DNA of 64,000 nucleotides from Faecalibacterium sp. I4-3-84 (GTDB lineage Bacteria; Bacillota; Clostridia; Oscillospirales; Ruminococcaceae), in NCBI RefSeq assembly GCF_023347255.1, contig NZ_CP094466.1:558001-622000 (forward strand), written 5' to 3'. The position numbers and the translations under genes were made by a program. Positions 42,381 to 49,871 of the stretch are shown here, piece by piece. Numbering within the stretch: the first letter of the stretch is position 1; each line of letters starts with the position of its first letter. Under the pieces are notes generated by a model that made no database searches, was not told the DNA's origin, and saw only the letters and a program-made list of their open reading frames with translations.

Positions 42381-43343
42381 TATATCACCAGCCGCCAACT
42401 TATATTTGCGGTATTGCTTGACTGCGAAGTGGTCAGGCTCACGGGCTTCCAGCTCGTCGAACATGACATCCACGGGATTTTTGAAGGTCTCATCATCCTC
42501 TCTGGCTTCCGAGGCATTGATCATCTCAAGAAGCGTGGTAAAGTTTTTCTCCTGTTCCGGTGCCTCGTACCAGATGTAACCGATGAGGGCTGTGTAGTAG
42601 AGCTTTTCCGCCTTGACCCAAAAATCTTCGCCGGACTTATCGCCATCTCCCTTGGTATTGACGATGATGGTATTGACCAATTTGAGGATGTCCTTCTCAC
42701 TTCGGATGTACGCGAACGGGTTGTAGTGCATGGATTTCCGGAAGTTGATGGTGTTCAGCGACTTGATGACGTAGCCGCCCTTTTCGAGCATTTTGCCGCA
42801 TTCCACCAGCACCGTACCCTTCGGGTCGGTGACAACATAGCTGCTGTGCATCTGCATCAAATTGGGTTTGACAAAAAATCGTGTTTTACCTGAGCCGGAA
42901 CCGCCGATGACAAGGATATTTTTGTTGCGGGCGTATTTCGGCTGCTTCGGGCGGCTGTTCATGGTCAGAAACTCCGTCTGTGTCAAAATGACGTTGTTAG
43001 CGAACTCCGGGTCCATGTACGGCTTGATGTCCTCCGGCTTGCCCCATCGTGCAGATCCGTATTCTTCGCCCTGCCGGAACTTCTTGCGGTTTTTGCCCTT
43101 GACGTAGACCGCCAGCTTGAGCAACACGCCAGCCGACAGACCGATGAGCAGATCAACGGGATGAAAGCTGGGCAGCGGATTTGCGAAGGCAGTGCCGAAC
43201 ACGGCAAAGCCGTTTGTCAGCTTGTCGATGAACTCCGTGCCGGGCGCAAGTCGGAACACGGCGGCAATCTTATCCGCAAAGTAGAAGGCGAAGACATATG
43301 GAAGGTTCAGAAGAATGAGCTTCTTCACATCGGGCTTGTTCAC
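42369..43343 (-). pseudogene. virD4 coupling protein gene, 5' part (split by IME-B)
   Basis: The GTG at 43343 (overlapping the PcfB stop) starts a VirD4/TraG coupling protein. It has two membrane segments within residues 8-30 and 65-80, Walker A GGSGSGKT (147-154) and VVTDPKGTVLVECG. After KYKLAAG the frame enters IME-B and stops five codons later. The rest of the ATPase is at 24827-25644. As it stands it encodes no complete coupling protein. Confidence 0.93.
42388..42391. other. IME-B right attachment core
   Basis: CCAG at the break in virD4 is shared with 25641-25644. The original gene read GCGGCTGGCAAAACC across the site on the coding strand. Confidence 0.75.
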
Positions 43344-43831
43344 AGCTCCACACCCCGATCCTTGGTCTTGACCTTGACTTTCTCCTTGTGCTGTGCCTTG
43401 CTCTGGGCTTTCTCCTGATCCAGCTTGTGCCGGATGGACGGCTGTTCCTTCTGCTTGACCGTTTTGGCAGAGAACTCCTTGAAGGCGGCGGTCATGACAT
43501 CAACGTCCCGTCCCTTGAAGAAGACAAGGTAGCTGGGCGGTTCTACGGAAACGTCCTTCTTGAGCGCAAAGTCCAGACCGTATTTGCTGGCAGTCCGCTC
43601 AAAGGACTTGATGTTGCCGTCCGTTACTTCGATGTTGGAGATGGCGGCGTTCTGGCTCATCAGATGCTTTATGGACTGCTTGCCGCGATAGGTTTTGGGC
43701 TGCTGCATCTGCTTCTGCGCCTTCTCGATCTCCTGCACGAACTTGTCCAGTGCTTTTTTCAGCACCTCGGCTGAGATTTTTCCGCCCTTGATCATAATTG
43801 CAACAACTTTGGTGTTGACTTCATCCTGCAT
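43340..43831 (-). CDS. PcfB family (DUF3801) protein
   Basis: This 163-aa protein belongs to PcfB/DUF3801, conjugation accessory proteins that in enterococcal pCF10 belong to the mobilization machinery. It has an N-terminal helical part, a core with SNIEVTDGNIKSFERTASKY and YLVFFKGRDVDVMTAAFKEF, and a charged tail. It precedes and overlaps virD4 (GTGA). AAAGGAGG lies upstream of the ATG at 43831. Confidence 0.88.
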   Translation of the reverse strand: MQDEVNTKVVAIMIKGGKISAEVLKKALDKFVQEIEKAQKQMQQPKTYRGKQSIKHLMSQNAAISNIEVTDGNIKSFERTASKYGLDFALKKDVSVEPPSYLVFFKGRDVDVMTAAFKEFSAKTVKQKEQPSIRHKLDQEKAQSKAQHKEKVKVKTKDRGVEL

Positions 43832-43971
43832 TGCAGTGATACCTCCTTTCCTTGGAATGATTAAAGTGATGTTGCCTCAGCTAAGGCGGCACACCCGGCA
43901 GATGAATGAATATGACCATGTAAAGCCCTCCTTTCAGGCATAAAAATAGCCGCCAGCGTTTCGCTTGCGGT

Positions 43972-44820
43972 TTACCAGCCGTTGAAATCATGATTGACCT
44001 TTGCGGAGTAGAAATTGTCCATCGTTGCCGGAGCGTTATAGAGTGTGGTCAGGAGATATGCCCTGATGTTCCGAATGTTGGACGGACATTCCTTCATTGC
44101 GTGGAAAACATACTCGATGTGGCTGCTGTCCAGCTTGAGAAAGCGGGACTTGACCACTTGCTGCGGCATATCTTCGCCATTGATGCGGATGGTAGGAGCA
44201 GTTGAGCAAACGGCATCCAGCATGATCTCGACAATTTCACCGAGGCGGTCTCCGTCAGGGCGGTCTTTCATAATCTCGTATTCGATGTTCTCTTCGATGA
44301 TTTCTCTATATCGCTCTCGCTCATCCATCCAATCAATCCCATCATTTCTGCGTCCTGTGCCTGAGTGATTGATAGATGGAGTATTGTTCAAGTGAGTATT
44401 TTCTTGGTGTGTAATTACTTGGTTCGTATTTATTTGCATTGGGTTTCCCGATGTCGGGACATCCGTTGCCGGTTTTACCGGTATCGGCTTTTCCGATGAC
44501 GGTGAATCCAACGCCGGTTTTGACAACTCCGGTATTTCAAAGACAAGATACTCGCTTTGCGCCATTCTGCCGTTTTTGTCCCTACGCTGACGCCTGATGA
44601 TATAACCGGCATCCTCCAATTCCTGCACAGCAGAGCGAACGCCGTCAATGCCATCCGTATTGAGCTTGGCAAGCCCCTTGAGGGAGTAGTCCCATTCATC
44701 CGGAAGGCTGAGGATTTTCGACATCAGCCCAACAGCCTTGAGGGAGAGCTTCTTGTTGCGAAGATGGTGATTGCTCATCATCGTGAAGTTCTCGATCTTG
44801 GGGACTCTGAAAACTGCCAT
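43972..44820 (-). CDS. DUF6017/DnaD-like wHTH replication protein
   Basis: This 282-aa protein has an N-terminal winged helix (LSLKAVGLMSKILSLPDEWD, then SAVQELEDAGYIIRRQRRDK), a Pro/Ser-rich linker and a C-terminal helical domain (DUF6017-like). Such proteins act as replication initiators or regulators at this place in Firmicutes ICEs. The start lies 4 bases after the antirepressor stop. Confidence 0.82.
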   Translation of the reverse strand: MAVFRVPKIENFTMMSNHHLRNKKLSLKAVGLMSKILSLPDEWDYSLKGLAKLNTDGIDGVRSAVQELEDAGYIIRRQRRDKNGRMAQSEYLVFEIPELSKPALDSPSSEKPIPVKPATDVPTSGNPMQINTNQVITHQENTHLNNTPSINHSGTGRRNDGIDWMDERERYREIIEENIEYEIMKDRPDGDRLGEIVEIMLDAVCSTAPTIRINGEDMPQQVVKSRFLKLDSSHIEYVFHAMKECPSNIRNIRAYLLTTLYNAPATMDNFYSAKVNHDFNGW

Positions 44821-44824
44821 AAAA

Positions 44825-45586
44825 TCACCTTGCCATCTTGGGAAGCAGCTCTTCGCCGCACTTTTTCTGGAACTTCATTCGGATGACATCCTTGCCCTTC
44901 GGCGTGAAGTAGGTCTGAGAACCGGTGTAGCAGTACGTCACAAAATCGCGGACGATGAACAGTCCGGCATTGCTGTCCTTGTTGTAGGGAAGAAGCTGAC
45001 CGGAGGGAGAGCGGAACAGGTACTTTTCTCTAAGAAGGAACTGGACGAACTTGCGCTCCGGGATTTTCAGTTCCTTCGCCGTCGTTCGGATATTGGTGCA
45101 GTCATCCGGATTGATGAAGGCGTCGTAGTAATCGGCTTTGGGCTTTGCCGTGTTCAGCTCACACTCAAGAGCCTTCACGCGATTCTTTTCCAGAATCAAC
45201 GCCTGAGCAAACTCCACAATGACCGCAGGTTCCTTCTGAATGCGTTCCAGAAGGGAGTCCGTCATGTAGCCGCCGGTCTTGCGGATGGTGGGGACAACTT
45301 CATCGAACAGCCAGTGTTCAAACTTCTCAGCAGCAGGGAGTTTGCTGTGAACAATCAGTCGGTAAACATCGCCCTCCGGTATATAGGAAAGGGACTGCAT
45401 ACCACCGCTTGTAAGGGTGTCCCGTTTTAGGACACCCTTGCAGTGATCAATAATTGCCTTTCCGGGTCGGGCATATCCAAGCGCTTTCGCAATATCTGAA
45501 CCGCAGAACAGGAGTGTTTCCCCTTCGAGGATCGTTCGCACCTCACCGAACTGTTCATTCTTGAAGACTTCGATTTTGTTATTCAT
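44825..45586 (-). CDS. Phage-type antirepressor (BRO-N and KilA-C)
   Basis: This 253-aa protein has an N-terminal BRO domain (VRTILEGETLLFCGSDIAKA, FEHWLFDEVVPTIRKTGGYM) and a C-terminal KilAC domain (LLREKYLFRSPSGQLLPYNK). It is likely a regulator of the ICE lytic-like switch. The ATG at 45586 overlaps the end of the Cys-rich gene; longer upstream frames are in that gene's shadow. Confidence 0.9.
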   Translation of the reverse strand: MNNKIEVFKNEQFGEVRTILEGETLLFCGSDIAKALGYARPGKAIIDHCKGVLKRDTLTSGGMQSLSYIPEGDVYRLIVHSKLPAAEKFEHWLFDEVVPTIRKTGGYMTDSLLERIQKEPAVIVEFAQALILEKNRVKALECELNTAKPKADYYDAFINPDDCTNIRTTAKELKIPERKFVQFLLREKYLFRSPSGQLLPYNKDSNAGLFIVRDFVTYCYTGSQTYFTPKGKDVIRMKFQKKCGEELLPKMAR

Positions 45587-45827
45587 GACTGACTTCCTTT
45601 CCGGCAGCAGATGTGCCATTTTGATTTTTGAGAGTAGAAACGGGTTTGCAGCAGTAGGGACACTCTGCAAACACGCAGGACTGATATTTCCAGAAGGGAC
45701 GATGAAATCGACAGCTTCGGCACTCAGGGAGAATGCCATCCGCGCCGCTGTCAAAATGCTCAAAGCCGGGTGTGGTCTGCATCAGCAATTCGAGTGCTTG
45801 CAGATCACCGGCTGTCATGCGTTTCAT
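45579..45827 (-). CDS. Small Cys-rich protein
   Basis: This 82-aa protein has CRSCRFHRPFWKYQ, SCVFAECPYCCK, giving a likely zinc-binding cluster. It overlaps the antirepressor start by 8 bases. AGTTTTTAAGC precedes the ATG at 45827, with GGAG further upstream. Function unknown. Confidence 0.72.
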   Translation of the reverse strand: MKRMTAGDLQALELLMQTTPGFEHFDSGADGILPECRSCRFHRPFWKYQSCVFAECPYCCKPVSTLKNQNGTSAAGKEVSHE

Positions 45828-45883
45828 GCTTAAAAACTCCTTTCCTTCGCCGCATCGCCAGCAAATATTCCGGCTTTTGGGCA

Positions 45884-45938
45884 ACAAAAAAAGAGGGTTT
45901 GCTTCTTACTCCAAATTGGAGAAGAAACAAACCCTCTT
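45884..45938 (-). terminator. Long terminator hairpin within ICE operon
   Basis: AAGAGGGTTTGCTTCTT pairs with AAGAAACAAACCCTCTT (one mismatch), with CTCCAA/TTGGAG inside. It is followed on the minus strand by seven or more T's. It separates the DUF6050 gene from the rest of the conjugation operon, so it is a terminator or attenuator. Confidence 0.88.
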
Positions 45939-45953
45939 CGTTTACGATGTAGT

Positions 45954-46262
45954 TCAGATGATTTCTCGGATGGTATGAATGATACCGAGCAGCAGCCCGA
46001 TGAAGAAGGCGAGTCCTCCGATGAGACCGCCTATGATTAAGTTCAATGCGAAGATGCCGACTGAGCCGGAGATACCGTAACCGCTGGGAACGAGCCAGAG
46101 GCACATCCTCCGGATGCCGAATGGCAAGCCGACGCAGATCCACATAAGGAAGTAGTCACATACGCCGTCAGGCATATAGATCGGCTTGAGAAATGACGCG
46201 AGGCAGAACGCAAGCGCGATTGGAAGCACAACCTCCTTCAAGAAGACTTTGATAGCACCCAC
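45954..46262 (-). CDS. DUF6050-like membrane protein
   Basis: This 102-aa protein is mostly membrane: hydrophobic helices near 10-25, 38-50 and 65-98 with small charged loops. It resembles DUF6050 proteins of ICEs, of unknown function. The start is GTG at 46262 behind GGAGGA. It is the gene closest to the right end of the outer ICE. Confidence 0.7.
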   Translation of the reverse strand: MGAIKVFLKEVVLPIALAFCLASFLKPIYMPDGVCDYFLMWICVGLPFGIRRMCLWLVPSGYGISGSVGIFALNLIIGGLIGGLAFFIGLLLGIIHTIREII

Positions 46263-46345
46263 TATATCCTCCTTCTGCCGGAAGTGTGCAGCAGCACCCT
46301 CCGGCTTGCTTGATTATTGTGAAAGTCCTTTGTTTTCGGTCAAAA

Positions 46346-46400
46346 AAAGAAGGGACTAAGCCAGAATGCCTTGATTTTCAAGGTCTTTCTGATTTAGTCC
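46346..46400 (-). terminator. Hairpin at the right end of the outer ICE
   Basis: GGACTAA (46353-46359) and TTAGTCC (46394-46400) with inner CAGAA/TTCTG and CCTTGA/TCAAGG pairs form a long hairpin. On the minus strand it is followed by CTTCTTTTTTT. It lies about 15 bases inside the ICE boundary and would stop host-element transcription entering the ICE. Confidence 0.75.
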
Positions 46401-46670
46401 TATTATCGCACAATAATCTTTTACGATAATGGTATCAATCTCGCCACTGCGCACACCATCCATCATCTTCTGAAAGCCCGGTCTGTCGAAATTGCTGCCT
46501 GTGTAACCATCATCCACAAAATCCATCACAGGCAGATTTTGCAGATTCTCCTTGCAGGAAATATACCGTTGGATCAGTTCTTTCTGGTTTTCGATGCTGT
46601 TGCTCTTGTCTTTTCCGTCCTTACCCAAATCACCGTCTGCCCTTGAAATGCGCTGATACGCTGCAATCAT
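46356..46670 (-). pseudogene. Fourth serine recombinase gene, truncated by the outer ICE
   Basis: The frame begins like an intact large serine recombinase: AAYQRISRADGD, DDGYTGSNFDRPGF, then GEIDTIIVKD. Right after IVKD (about 46416) the expected LSRxGRNY is replaced by ICE sequence, with a stop 19 codons on. Its ATG overlaps the stop of the preceding recombinase gene (ATGA). The missing 3' part should lie at the far, left end of the ICE, outside the window. Confidence 0.88.
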
Positions 46671-48355
46671 TTTCCCGCACTCTCCTTTCCAAGGTCTGCA
46701 AACACATCTTGAAACCCAAATACAATGCGAACCCGTTTATCTGCACCTACTTCGATTCTCTGCACAAGGGATTTTACCAGCTGAGCATCAAATACAAAGT
46801 CATCCAGATGCTCTTCCAGGTTGGATGTCATATTCAGATATTCTCTAATCTGTTGTTCTACTTCCTTCTTTTTGGCTTCTGCTCTCTGCAGTGCTGCCCG
46901 CAGGCTGTCATACTGTTTGGAATAATCTTCCCGAATCAGCTGGTAATCTTCGGAATCCACCACGCCTGCCACATAATCCGCATAAAGCTGTTCTCTTTTC
47001 TTTGCCATCTGACCAACTTTATCCGTCAGGCTCATAATCTCACTTTTTGCACGGTAGACAGGATTCTGCATATCTTCGATTTTTCTCAGTTCTTCCAGAA
47101 CCTTACGCTTATCACTGAGCCGAACGATGAAAAAATGCAGCTGATCCATTACCAGAGCTTTTAGCAGTTTTTCCGTAATCAAGTGTCCGATGCACTTATC
47201 ATCCGCCTGCCTTGCTCTGCAAATATAGTAGCAAACCTTTTTACTTTCTTCTGCTCCATGTGGAAGCCTATCAAAATCCATCGGTCTGCCGCAATCTGCA
47301 CAGAACACCATTCCGGCAAGATCATTCTGATACTCCGTGCGAATCTGTTCTGATTCTGCTCTTATTTCTTTGTATACTTTCTGATTCTTCGCCAGAATAT
47401 CCTGCACCTTTTCAAAATCATCCCTTGCAATGATGGCTGGATGTGTATTTCTTGTCACATGCCACTGTTCTTTTGACAAGTTACGTTTGTCCTGCCCTGC
47501 AAAAAACTTCCGTGTACTTTTATTGTTGACGGTATCTCCCACATAGGTTTGATTTGCCAACATATGCCGTACCGAGGTTTCGCCCCATTTTTTATAAGTA
47601 ACGACATCCTTTCCCTCAACAATTTTCCGATGCCACTCCCGTGGGGTTGGAACCTGCAGCAAGGTCAACCGTCTGGCGATTTCAAAAATCGCTACACCCA
47701 TCAGCACCCACTGGAATATCAACTGTACATAAAAGGCTGTTTCCGGGTCAATCTCATTTCGTTTTGTCACGGGATTCCGAATATATCCAAACGGAGCATC
47801 ACTTCCGACTGCATAGCCTGCTTCTTTTTTACGCTGCAGGGAAGTCCACACCTTTTTGGAAATGTCTTTCGCATACATGGTGTTGACCATATTCCGAATC
47901 GGGAGAGCCAGGCTTTCCATATCCTCTTTGCGCGTACTATCAAAATGATCGGTGACAGCAATCAAGCGAACACCTAGAAATGGAAATACGGTTTCAATAT
48001 AGTATCCCGCTTCCAGATAGTTACGGCCAAAACGCGATAGGTCTTTTACAACGATACACTTGATTTTTTTCTGCCGCACATCGTTCATCAAACGGGTAAA
48101 GGCCGGGCGCTTGAAATTTGTTCCTGTAAATCCATTGTCAAAATACGTATCTACATAATTTAATTCACTGCTACGGTTAATAAAATCCTGCACTAGTGCA
48201 ATCTGTGTTTCCATGCTTTCGTTATCTTCATCATCTTCCACCGAAAGCCGTCCATAGATTGCAGTTGGTATCTTTTCTTCATCCAATTCTGGGAACTGCA
48301 CTGAAACCGTTGCCTGTTCCGGTTGGAGCAAATTCTTTCTACTTTTTCGTGCCAT
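46667..48355 (-). CDS. Large serine recombinase (third of operon, intact)
   Basis: This 562-aa recombinase has YGRLS (nucleophile about residue 37), DNGFTG, KDLSRFGRNYLE, a recombinase domain, a zinc ribbon (FCADCGRPMDFD with later Cys) and a coiled coil at 430-510. All catalytic motifs are present. It overlaps the degenerate recombinase by 17 bases and the fourth, broken one by 4 bases. The four are read as one operon. Confidence 0.94.
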   Translation of the reverse strand: MARKSRKNLLQPEQATVSVQFPELDEEKIPTAIYGRLSVEDDEDNESMETQIALVQDFINRSSELNYVDTYFDNGFTGTNFKRPAFTRLMNDVRQKKIKCIVVKDLSRFGRNYLEAGYYIETVFPFLGVRLIAVTDHFDSTRKEDMESLALPIRNMVNTMYAKDISKKVWTSLQRKKEAGYAVGSDAPFGYIRNPVTKRNEIDPETAFYVQLIFQWVLMGVAIFEIARRLTLLQVPTPREWHRKIVEGKDVVTYKKWGETSVRHMLANQTYVGDTVNNKSTRKFFAGQDKRNLSKEQWHVTRNTHPAIIARDDFEKVQDILAKNQKVYKEIRAESEQIRTEYQNDLAGMVFCADCGRPMDFDRLPHGAEESKKVCYYICRARQADDKCIGHLITEKLLKALVMDQLHFFIVRLSDKRKVLEELRKIEDMQNPVYRAKSEIMSLTDKVGQMAKKREQLYADYVAGVVDSEDYQLIREDYSKQYDSLRAALQRAEAKKKEVEQQIREYLNMTSNLEEHLDDFVFDAQLVKSLVQRIEVGADKRVRIVFGFQDVFADLGKESAGK

Positions 48356-49871
48356 CGTCTGTACCCTCCAATTCTATCCGTTCAAGCATCTGCTTCCATT
48401 CCTCTGTTTTCATCGTTAGACCGATTTCTGCCTGTCTATCGCCTAAAAATGTAACCACGACCTGTTCAATGTACTTTTTCACAAAATTACGATCCAGTGC
48501 CTCTGGGGTCTTATATTGTTCCATCTGCTGAATCCACGGATTTCGCAAACTCAATGCCCGTTCCCATACCGTCGTATTTTCCATGATTGCCGTAAGCTGT
48601 TCATTCAACTCTCGATGAGCTTCTTCATAATCCAGCACTTCAGCACGATACTGTTCTTCCGTGATTTCATCGGCCATATAGCTTTCATATAACGGTACAC
48701 GGCGAAACTGTTCCATATTAAGTTCAGCCAGAATGGTCTTCATCTGCATCGAACTATCAGCTCTTACTTCTTCAATTGCTTTTCTGCCAGCTCCCTGCTG
48801 AATTGCGGAGTACATCTTTTCTTCTTTCCGATGTTCTCTCTCCATAGCATCTATCACCTTTTTATATACAGATGCAGCCGGAGCTTTCAATTCCTTTCCA
48901 TTCTCCTTGTGAGCACGGCAGTAGCTGCAATAGAATAGTTCTTCTCCCGTTTTCTTATCCTTATGCCAATAAAGTGGACGTCCACAGGTACAAATGATGC
49001 GCTTTGCAAGAGGATTCGGTTTTTTATATTTTTTCCGAGTTGATATTTTGTTTTCACTCTGCTGCATATTGCAAGGAAGCGCATAAAACCGTTCTTTTGT
49101 CATGTACGGCTCATGGCAGTTCTCCGCAATAATCTGACGGCTTCCGTTTGCCGTTGCACCCGTGTATGTTGGATTTCTGAACAATCCCCTCAGATTATCC
49201 GATGTCCACAGATCAGATTCTCCCTCATATGGTTTTCCCTGAATTCTTTTTTTGTGCCTCATCGGTGGTTCGACATTCTGTTCATTCAACCATTTTGCAA
49301 TATCACGCATCTTCTGTCCCGATGCATATCTGGAAAAAGCTTCGCTCAGATACGGAGCAACCTCTTCATCCTTTACCATGTTGCTTTCACCGTTCCTGCG
49401 GATATAACCATACGGAACGGAATTGGTCAGCCGGAATCCTGCGCCCTGCTTCTTCCTCCATGCAAACATGATTTCTGCGTGCATCTCGCAGCGTTTCTCC
49501 TCAAAATAGTCCTCAACCTCTTTTCGACTGGCAGTTCTGGTATCCAGTCCTTCTTCCAGAACGATCAGATCCACGCCTGTCTCATAGAGAGTTTCCTTGA
49601 TTGACTGACGCGCCGCCGGGAAGCCAGGCCCACAGTAATACATAGATGCTACAATGATGCAGTCAAATTTTCGCCCCACTCCATCATCAATCATTTTGTC
49701 AAATGCCGCACTTGCGTTTTCTGCACCCTTACGGTCAGAATACTTTTTCTGTAAATCGAACTCTTTATGTTCAGCCAGGTATTCTGCAATACGCTGATTC
49801 TGGTCGGCAATCGTCAGTTCACCTGTATGGTTTTTCCAAGGCATCGTCCGAGTATAGCTTACACATTTCAT
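48339..49871 (-). CDS. Degenerate serine recombinase, probably catalytically dead
   Basis: This 510-aa protein aligns with large serine recombinases in its C-terminal parts: LRGLFRNPTYTGATANG, a Cys-based ribbon (CTCGRPLYWHKD, CSYC) and a coiled coil. The catalytic domain is altered. The nucleophile motif reads YTRTMPW, with Thr9 where Ser is expected. DGYTG is replaced by SDRKG, and the DLSRxGRN arginine motif by ASMYYCGPGF. It is full length and in frame, so it is not simply decayed. Flanking intact paralogues suggest a non-catalytic partner or a recombination directionality role. It starts at 49871 in an ATGA overlap. Confidence 0.85.
   Translation of the reverse strand: MKCVSYTRTMPWKNHTGELTIADQNQRIAEYLAEHKEFDLQKKYSDRKGAENASAAFDKMIDDGVGRKFDCIIVASMYYCGPGFPAARQSIKETLYETGVDLIVLEEGLDTRTASRKEVEDYFEEKRCEMHAEIMFAWRKKQGAGFRLTNSVPYGYIRRNGESNMVKDEEVAPYLSEAFSRYASGQKMRDIAKWLNEQNVEPPMRHKKRIQGKPYEGESDLWTSDNLRGLFRNPTYTGATANGSRQIIAENCHEPYMTKERFYALPCNMQQSENKISTRKKYKKPNPLAKRIICTCGRPLYWHKDKKTGEELFYCSYCRAHKENGKELKAPAASVYKKVIDAMEREHRKEEKMYSAIQQGAGRKAIEEVRADSSMQMKTILAELNMEQFRRVPLYESYMADEITEEQYRAEVLDYEEAHRELNEQLTAIMENTTVWERALSLRNPWIQQMEQYKTPEALDRNFVKKYIEQVVVTFLGDRQAEIGLTMKTEEWKQMLERIELEGTDDGTKK

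Larger units (their letters stand above)
25643..42389. mobile_element. IME-B: mobilizable element in virD4
   Basis: This element of about 16.75 kb is bounded by the two halves of virD4. It is a Tn4451-like serine-recombinase IME with TnpV, TnpW, DnaC/DnaD-like replication proteins, a MOBQ relaxase and oriT, a toxin-antitoxin pair, three sigma-like proteins and an AT-rich two-component/ABC transporter cargo. It has no T4SS of its own. Confidence 0.9.
1..46415. mobile_element. Outer ICE (right part; left end outside window)
   Basis: This is a T4SS-type integrative conjugative element of Firmicutes type. Its right end is visible where a foreign serine recombinase reading frame (46356-46670) is cut after its conserved IVKD motif at about 46416. 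The left end lies before base 1, where the element's own recombinase begins. The backbone is a leftward conjugation operon (46262 to 4664) plus a regulatory module (1-4604). Two smaller elements are inserted inside it, at 13.5-24.55 kb and 25.64-42.39 kb. Assigning the 1-492 recombinase to this ICE is inference from position and gene order. Confidence 0.75.
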
